Shown: one piece after another, positions 59,129 through 64,000 of the stretch
Layout: every line of letters starts with the position of its first letter
Position numbering within the stretch: position 1 is the first letter of the stretch
Source of the DNA: Aphodoplasma sp045626925
GTDB taxonomy: Bacteria > Bacillota > Clostridia > UBA1381 > UMGS1253
Assembly: GCA_045626925.1 (NCBI GenBank)
Contig: JAZUQZ010000005.1
Coordinates: 1 to 64,000, forward strand
Length of the DNA: 64,000 nt
Direction of reading: 5' to 3'
Program-made: the position numbers and the translations under genes
Notes under the pieces: generated by a model
The model's input: only the letters and a program-made list of their open reading frames with translations
What the model was told of the DNA's origin: nothing
The model's database searches: none

Positions 59129-60895
59129 ATGGCACTTGATGGTATCGCGGTACGCGCGCTTGTTGCACAATTTAATAGGGAAATCATAGGCACAAAGGTG
59201 GACAAGATATATCAGCCTGAGCGTGATGAAATTACGATATCGCTTCGTACACCAAATGGTACACAAAAGCTTCTTTTGTCAGCAAGCTCCTCGAATCCGC
59301 GCGCACATTTTAGTGATGCATCAAAGAAAAATCCTTTATCAGCACCTATGTTTTGTATGCTTTTAAGAAAGCATTTGTGCTCGGGCAAGCTTATAAGCGT
59401 GCGTCAAAATGCGCTTGAACGCAGCATTGATTTTTGCATAGAATCATATACAGAGCTTGGGGACCTTACATCAAAGCATCTAATTGTAGAAATTATGGGC
59501 AAATACTCAAACATTATATTGACTGATGATGCGGGGAAAATTCTTGATAGTATAAAACATATCGATATTACATTAAGCAGCTTGCGCCAGATTTTGCCCG
59601 GGCTTAATTATATGCCACCGCCGCCACAAGATAAAATTAACCCGCTATTATGCAGCTATGATGATATATCGGATATTATTTTTGGAGCGGACGAAAAAAT
59701 AAAAGCGGACAAACTTATACTTCAAAGCTTTGAGGGCATAAGTCCGCTTGTTGCGCGTGAAATTTGTTACAGAGCGTTTGACAATACAGATGCAGTTATA
59801 TTATCGCTTTCGCCCGACATGAAAAAAGTGTTGTGTGATACTATTTTAAAGGTGTTTGATGATATAAAAAATGAGCGCTTTAAACCTTGTGTAATATATG
59901 ATAAATCAAGCGGAAAACCGCTCGATTTTTGTGCTCTTGAAATAACGCAGTATGAGGATATGGCGCGTGTTGAGATGTGCAATTCAATAAGTGATGCGGT
60001 TATGATATATTATGCCACACGCGACGGTGAGGAACGCAAAAAGCAGAAGAGCGCATCACTTACAAAGCTTATATCAAACAATATTGACCGCTGCGCAAAA
60101 AAGATTGTCTTGCTTGGGCAGACGATTGATGCTGCGCGCGATCGTGACAAGCACAAGCTTTATGCCGACCTGATTACTGCAAATCTTTATCGCATAAAAG
60201 AAGGGGACAAGGTTGCTCTGGTGCAGAATTTTTATTCGGAAGAATGTGAAGATGTTACGATACCGCTTGACAATTCTGTCACACCTCAACAAAATGCCCA
60301 GCGCTATTATAAAAAATATAACAAGGCAAAGATTGCACAAGAACAAGCCGAAAAGCAACTTGTAATAGCAAGGGAGGAGCTTTTATATCTTGAAAGTGTA
60401 ATGCAAAATATTGCGCTTGCAACAGATGAAGAAGATATAAGTGCTATAAGAGAAGAACTTTTTGCCCAAGGCTATGTCAACAGACAGTCGCGTGATAAAA
60501 AGAAAAATCAAACACCGTCAAAGCCTATGCATTTTATAAGCAGTGATGGATTTGATATATATGTTGGCAAAAACAATACCCAAAACGATTATGTTACGCT
60601 ACGCTTTGCAAACAGTTTGGATTTGTGGTTTCATACAAAGACATTTGCAGGCTCACATACGATTATAAAGCTTGGAGTCGACAAGGATGTGCCTGACAGG
60701 ACGATTTTTGAGGCGGCAACGCTTGCGGCGTATTATAGCTCAGCAAAAAACTCTCCAAAGGTAGAGGTCGATTATACTCATATAAAAAATGTAAAGAAGC
60801 CTGCCGGCGCAAAGCCGGGCATGGTTATATATGAGCATTATAAAACGCTTTATGTAGCACCTGATGAAGAGATAGCACAAAAGCTTAGAGTATAG
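59129..60895 (+). CDS. rqcH: Ribosome quality-control protein RqcH (NFACT family)
   Basis: A 588-residue NFACT protein that marks stalled large subunits with alanine tails (Rqc2/NEMF homologue; older name fibronectin-binding protein FbpA). The NFACT-N domain starts ALDGIAVRALVAQFN; the acidic-Arg pair needed for tailing is Glu97-Arg98 here (Asp-Arg in B. subtilis). A coiled-coil region (about 385-430) and the C-terminal NFACT-R domain (SSDGFDIYVGKNNTQNDYV, WFHTKTFAGSH) are present. A TTGTAT-17-TAAAAT promoter lies at 59050-59078. Terminator at 60896. Confidence 0.94.
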   Translation: MALDGIAVRALVAQFNREIIGTKVDKIYQPERDEITISLRTPNGTQKLLLSASSSNPRAHFSDASKKNPLSAPMFCMLLRKHLCSGKLISVRQNALERSIDFCIESYTELGDLTSKHLIVEIMGKYSNIILTDDAGKILDSIKHIDITLSSLRQILPGLNYMPPPPQDKINPLLCSYDDISDIIFGADEKIKADKLILQSFEGISPLVAREICYRAFDNTDAVILSLSPDMKKVLCDTILKVFDDIKNERFKPCVIYDKSSGKPLDFCALEITQYEDMARVEMCNSISDAVMIYYATRDGEERKKQKSASLTKLISNNIDRCAKKIVLLGQTIDAARDRDKHKLYADLITANLYRIKEGDKVALVQNFYSEECEDVTIPLDNSVTPQQNAQRYYKKYNKAKIAQEQAEKQLVIAREELLYLESVMQNIALATDEEDISAIREELFAQGYVNRQSRDKKKNQTPSKPMHFISSDGFDIYVGKNNTQNDYVTLRFANSLDLWFHTKTFAGSHTIIKLGVDKDVPDRTIFEAATLAAYYSSAKNSPKVEVDYTHIKNVKKPAGAKPGMVIYEHYKTLYVAPDEEIAQKLRV

Positions 60896-60924
60896 AAAAA
60901 AGGGCTTTGATATAGCCCTTTTTA
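60896..60924. terminator. Bidirectional terminator between rqcH and degV
   Basis: AAAAAAGGGCT pairs with AGCCCTTTTT (about 60897-60906 with 60914-60923), with A/T runs on both sides. Confidence 0.85.
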
Positions 60925-61755
60925 ATTGCAAACAAATCCGATTATCATTCCACCAAGTTCGGCATAATAACTGCATAAGCCACCATTTTTTTCGATAAAA
61001 ACTTCTGCTCCAACAAATTGTTTTTCGATTTTGTCTTTAAGCTCGGTTGCATCCGCTATATTGTCAGAATGTGAAATGATGACTTTTTTGTTTTTAAACC
61101 CATGATTTGACATTTCGTCTACTATTTTATTAAGTGATTTAATTTTGCCTCTGCATTTGTGTAAAAGCTGCAACCTGCCGTCATCGCTTGCTTTACCAAT
61201 AACCCAAATGCCTATAATTTTAGAAATTTTTGCGATGGCCATATTGATTCGTCCGTTTTTGGCAAGGTTGTCTAAAGATGACAGACAAAAGAACAGGGAT
61301 ATATTTTGCCTGTATTTATCAATCTCAGTTTTTATTTCATCAAAGCTTTTCCTTTCATTGTGGAGTTCTTTAATTTTGTCGATTATAAGGTGCATTTCAG
61401 GTCCGGCAGATAAAGAGTCAATCACACATACCTTTGCATCCGGATGCAATGCCAAATACTCATTTGCTGCATTTTTTGCCGATATATATGAGCCCGACAG
61501 ATTTGATGAAATTGTTATAGCAAAAATCTCCTTCGCATCACCAAAAGCCTCTATCCAATCATATATATTAGGACACGATGTAGATGTTTTTTCACTACTT
61601 TGATTGATTTGTTCCATCATTTTAATTGCATCAAGTTCGGGGGAGTCAACATATTCTGTATCTCCCATATATATTTTAAGAGGAACAGCTTTATAACTGA
61701 TACCATCTACACAACAAACATTTGATGATGAATCGGATACGATTTTAAAACTCAT
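60922..61755 (-). CDS. DegV family fatty-acid-binding protein (second copy)
   Basis: A 277-residue DegV-type protein, diverged from the copy at 17572. KIVSDSSSNVCC at the start, TSCPNIYDWIEAF, ITISSNLSGSYISAKNAANE, SLDNLAKNGRINMAIAKIS and a C-terminal GGLCSYYAELGGMIIGF show the fold. The start ATG at 61755 has CGAGGTG upstream. Holding fatty acids for a FakA kinase is the family role. The two DegV genes probably have different chain preferences. Confidence 0.9.
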   Translation of the reverse strand: MSFKIVSDSSSNVCCVDGISYKAVPLKIYMGDTEYVDSPELDAIKMMEQINQSSEKTSTSCPNIYDWIEAFGDAKEIFAITISSNLSGSYISAKNAANEYLALHPDAKVCVIDSLSAGPEMHLIIDKIKELHNERKSFDEIKTEIDKYRQNISLFFCLSSLDNLAKNGRINMAIAKISKIIGIWVIGKASDDGRLQLLHKCRGKIKSLNKIVDEMSNHGFKNKKVIISHSDNIADATELKDKIEKQFVGAEVFIEKNGGLCSYYAELGGMIIGFVCN

Positions 61756-61845
61756 ATTTACACCTCGCAACAAAAATCTTTACATCGGTTTTTGAATAAC
61801 CTGTATAAAGGTATTATACCACCGCATCATAGACTTGTCAATAGC

Positions 61846-61874
61846 TTGACAGAAATTATATTATAGTATATAAT
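61846..61874 (+). promoter_or_regulatory. Promoter of the DUF1836 gene
   Basis: TTGACA (61846-61851), a 17-base spacer and TATAAT (61869-61874), 18 bases before the start codon. Both hexamers match the consensus exactly. Confidence 0.85.
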
Positions 61875-61891
61875 ATTTTTAGGTGATTGGT

Positions 61892-62428
61892 ATGAATGAA
61901 AAAATGAAAAAAAAAATCTCTGAAGATATCAAAGCTTTCAGAATGCCAAAATATGAAGAGATTCCCGATGTGGGGTTATATCTTGAACAAACGGCAAAGT
62001 ATATATCGCAAATATATGCTCCTGTTCAGGAAATAAGCGTTACTTCATCAATGATTAGTAACTATGTAAAAAAAGGGCTTATAAAAAATCCAATAAAAAA
62101 ACAATATTCTCGTGAGCAAATTGCAGGACTTATATTTATTGTTGCTGCAAAAATTGTTATATCTATGGATAATATAAATACGCTACTTCTTATCCAGCGC
62201 AAAACATATCCATCAAAAACGGCGTATAATTATTTTTGCGATGAGCTTGAAAATATGTTAAAATTGACATTTGGTTTTGATGCTGAAATATTAGATATAA
62301 ATGATAGCAAGACAAAATATCCCGAGCTTAAAGCTTTGATGCGTACAACGATTACAGCTATTGCCACAAAGATATATCTTGACAAATGCTTTTTATATTA
62401 CCAGGATGATGAAAACAACATAATATAA
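61892..62428 (+). CDS. DUF1836 protein (predicted DNA-binding)
   Basis: A 178-residue DUF1836 protein. ISVTSSMISNYVKKGLIKNP and KKQYSREQIAGLIFIVAAK look like a MerR-type winged helix-turn-helix, in which a Tyr-Val-Lys-Lys-Gly-Leu segment recognises DNA. The rest is helical with no ligand motif I recognise. The ATG at 61892 is used since AGGTG is about 7 bases upstream. Single gene, own promoter and terminator. Role unknown. Confidence 0.85.
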   Translation: MNEKMKKKISEDIKAFRMPKYEEIPDVGLYLEQTAKYISQIYAPVQEISVTSSMISNYVKKGLIKNPIKKQYSREQIAGLIFIVAAKIVISMDNINTLLLIQRKTYPSKTAYNYFCDELENMLKLTFGFDAEILDINDSKTKYPELKALMRTTITAIATKIYLDKCFLYYQDDENNII

Positions 62429-62430
62429 TA

Positions 62431-62460
62431 AAAATGCCTCGTATATACGAGGCATTTTTT
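62431..62460. terminator. Bidirectional terminator between DUF1836 and the Feo genes
   Basis: AAAATGCCTCGTATATACGA and the following GGCATTTTTT form a nearly loopless palindrome with T runs on both sides. Confidence 0.88.
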
Positions 62461-62618
62461 TATTTGTTTCTGTCACATTTTTCTTTGTTTTGATATGAAC
62501 AGCTACTACAATTACAAGAGCATCCGTTGCCATGCGCCTTTTTTCTTTTAACATAACGCCACACAAAACAAACAAGTAGAAGAAGAATAAGTAAAATTAT
62601 ACAATCCACAAGCTTCAA
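62460..62618 (-). CDS. FeoB-associated Cys-rich membrane protein
   Basis: A 52-residue protein immediately downstream of feoB on the same strand. The start is TTG at 62618 with AGGAGGA about 8 bases upstream. It has one membrane helix (residues 5-20, VDCIILLILLLLVCFVW), then a basic loop (RYVKRKK) and a Cys-rich end with the pattern GCSCNCSSCS and a further Cys before KCDRNK. Proteins of this kind accompany FeoB in many Firmicutes and are thought to help ferrous iron uptake, maybe as a FeoC-like or iron-binding part. It is easily missed because of its size and TTG start. Confidence 0.88.
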   Translation of the reverse strand: MKLVDCIILLILLLLVCFVWRYVKRKKAHGNGCSCNCSSCSYQNKEKCDRNK

Positions 62619-62633
62619 TGTATTATCCTCCTT

Positions 62634-64000
62634 TTATACAAACAACAACCCAAAACTATATACAACAAATGCCACAATCCACGCAAAAGCTGTTTGATAT
62701 GCCATTGCAGCTATTGCTTTTCTATATCCACCAAGCTCGCGCTTTACGGCTGCCATTGCGGCAACACATGGCATATATAAAAGCGTAAACACAAGAAATG
62801 AAATGGCTTGTAGTGGAGTAAACATAGTCGATAAAATAGGGATAAGAGACGACGAATCGCCCGCGCCGGTAAGCACTGCAAATGTACTTACAACGGCTTC
62901 CTTTGCAGTAAGTCCTGTTATAAGCGCCGTTACAGTTTCCCAACCGCCAAAGCCGAGTGGGGCAAAAATGGGACAGAGCAGTCTGCCAATAGAGGCAAGT
63001 ATACTTTGTGAGCTGTCAGAAACCATTTCAAATCGCAAGTCAAAGCTTTGTAAAAGCCAGACAACTATCGTTGCAACAAAAATTATTGTAAATGCTTTTA
63101 CTAAAAAGTCTTTGGCCTTGTCCCACATATGAAGTGACACGCTTTTTGCTGATGGAAATCTATAGGAAGGAAGCTCCATCACAAAAGGCACCGGTTTTCC
63201 TTTAAATAATGTATTTTTCAAAAGAAGTGCTGATAAAATACCCATTAGTATTCCAAAAACATACAATCCGGTCATCACAATTGCACCATTTTGTGGGAAA
63301 AACGCCGCAGTAAACACCGCATAAATCGGTAGTTTTGCACTACAGGACATAAAAGGTATAAGCAAAATCGTGAGTCGCCTGTCGCGTTCGCTCGAGAGCG
63401 TGCGTGTTGCCATAATTGCAGGCACAGAGCATCCAAACCCGATAAGCATAGGCACGAACGAGCGTCCGGACAGACCAATTTTGCGCAAAAGTTTGTCCAT
63501 AACAAAAGCCACACGAGCCATATAGCCGCTATCTTCAAGGATTGATAGCATAAAAAACAGTATTACAATAGTCGGCAAAAACGAAAGGACACTTCCTACA
63601 CCAGCAAATATACCATCAATTATGAGCGAGCGGAGCCAATCGCTTACCAGAAGATTTATAAGCGCATCTTCAACAAGCGCGGTAACATAATCTATTCCAA
63701 ATGAAAACAAATCGCTTAGTGCACTGCCGACAACGCCAAAAGTAATCCAAAAAACGAAAAGCATTATGCATAGGAAAATCGGCAATGCAAAAATCTTGTG
63801 TGTAAGTATGGCATCGATTTTGATAGAGCGTTCCTGGGCTTTTGTTTGGGTGTGTTTTTTTTCTACACAAACCTCACAAAGCTTTTCAATAAAATCGTAA
63901 CGCATGTCCGCAAGTGCGGCATCGCGATATGTAGAAAGTGATGTTTCCATATCCTTAACAATAATAGAAATCAAATCAATTTCATTTTTATGAAGTGCGA
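62634..64000 (-). CDS. feoB: Ferrous iron transporter B (5' truncated by the window edge)
   Basis: The C-terminal part of FeoB, the GTP-dependent ferrous iron permease. At least 455 residues are visible and the frame is open to the right edge (codons for ALHKNEID precede LISIIVKD), so the N-terminal G domain lies outside. The membrane domain starts near ILTHKIFALPIFLCIMLFVF; gate motifs GFGCSVPAIMATRTL and FMSCSAKLPIYAVF are clear, each with conserved Cys. A second gate-like segment GLTAKEAVVSTFAVLTG and a C-terminal FTLLYMPCVAAMAAVKRE follow. The Cys-rich small protein is encoded 15 bases downstream. No feoA is in the window. Confidence 0.95.
   Translation of the reverse strand, partial: ALHKNEIDLISIIVKDMETSLSTYRDAALADMRYDFIEKLCEVCVEKKHTQTKAQERSIKIDAILTHKIFALPIFLCIMLFVFWITFGVVGSALSDLFSFGIDYVTALVEDALINLLVSDWLRSLIIDGIFAGVGSVLSFLPTIVILFFMLSILEDSGYMARVAFVMDKLLRKIGLSGRSFVPMLIGFGCSVPAIMATRTLSSERDRRLTILLIPFMSCSAKLPIYAVFTAAFFPQNGAIVMTGLYVFGILMGILSALLLKNTLFKGKPVPFVMELPSYRFPSAKSVSLHMWDKAKDFLVKAFTIIFVATIVVWLLQSFDLRFEMVSDSSQSILASIGRLLCPIFAPLGFGGWETVTALITGLTAKEAVVSTFAVLTGAGDSSSLIPILSTMFTPLQAISFLVFTLLYMPCVAAMAAVKRELGGYRKAIAAMAYQTAFAWIVAFVVYSFGLLFV

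Overview
The window is A+T-rich chromosomal DNA that most likely comes from an endospore-forming, probably anaerobic member of the Clostridia. The evidence is a set of sporulation genes: gpr, spoVT, spoIIID, a YlmC/YmxH gene and a Spo0E-like domain. It is joined by Firmicutes-type AddAB, DnaD plus DnaI, NrdR, RqcH, DegV and PnuC genes. Translation starts are often GTG or TTG behind strong GGAGG-type ribosome binding sites. I cannot name the genus. I saw no tRNA, rRNA, CRISPR array, insertion sequence or prophage.

Layout. 1-5.0 kb holds the end of a V-type ATPase operon in the order A(partial)-B-D-I-K; subunit K carries the residues expected for Na+ binding. 5.1-7.8 kb is a lysine riboswitch followed by a three-gene amino-acid ABC importer. 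7.9-16.7 kb is an amino-sugar utilisation region: a TIM-barrel isomerase, an AraC regulator, three Gfo/Idh/MocA oxidoreductases, NagB-like and NagA enzymes, and a cytoplasmic GH3 N-acetylhexosaminidase, with no transporter or kinase in sight. 16.7-22.0 kb, mostly minus strand, holds pnuC, degV, trmL, a DUF362/ferredoxin protein, a C_GCAxxG_C_C protein and a flavoprotein. 22.1-36.9 kb, plus strand, is housekeeping and sporulation: gpr, a YmfF/YmfH pair of M16 proteins, lgt fused in frame to a Spo0E-like domain, addB-addA, DUF177-rpmF, ymxH, nrdR and a PHP phosphoesterase. 36.9-47.0 kb holds a 2-hydroxyacid dehydrogenase, a secreted stalk-domain protein, yajC, a TIGR04086 membrane protein, dnaI-dnaD, proS, spoVT and a uracil/xanthine permease.

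47.1-48.4 kb is a lone DUF1887 (Card1-like) CARF nuclease with no CRISPR neighbours and an odd start codon. 48.4-56.3 kb is the most unusual part. A minus-strand run (metallo-beta-lactamase hydrolase, quinone-oxidoreductase-like MDR, type I dehydroquinate-dehydratase-like, SDR) diverges from a plus-strand run (AraC regulator, HisD-like, HisB-like, HAD hydrolase, fumarase-beta-like). The HisD and HisB proteins lack several canonical active-site residues and have no other his genes around them, so I read this as an undescribed catabolic pathway, not histidine biosynthesis. 56.4-64 kb has a tyrosine recombinase, a split chromate transporter, spoIIID, rqcH, a second degV, a DUF1836 gene, a 52-residue Cys-rich FeoB-associated protein and the 3' part of feoB.

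Non-coding signals deserve as much attention as the genes. The lysine riboswitch is enclosed by a 15-bp long-range helix. A compact three-way-junction leader precedes yajC. The spoVT ribosome binding site is sequestered in a stem with a nested palindrome. Interleaved divergent promoters sit at the head of the HisD/HisB region, and concentric palindromes lie in the amino-sugar promoter regions.
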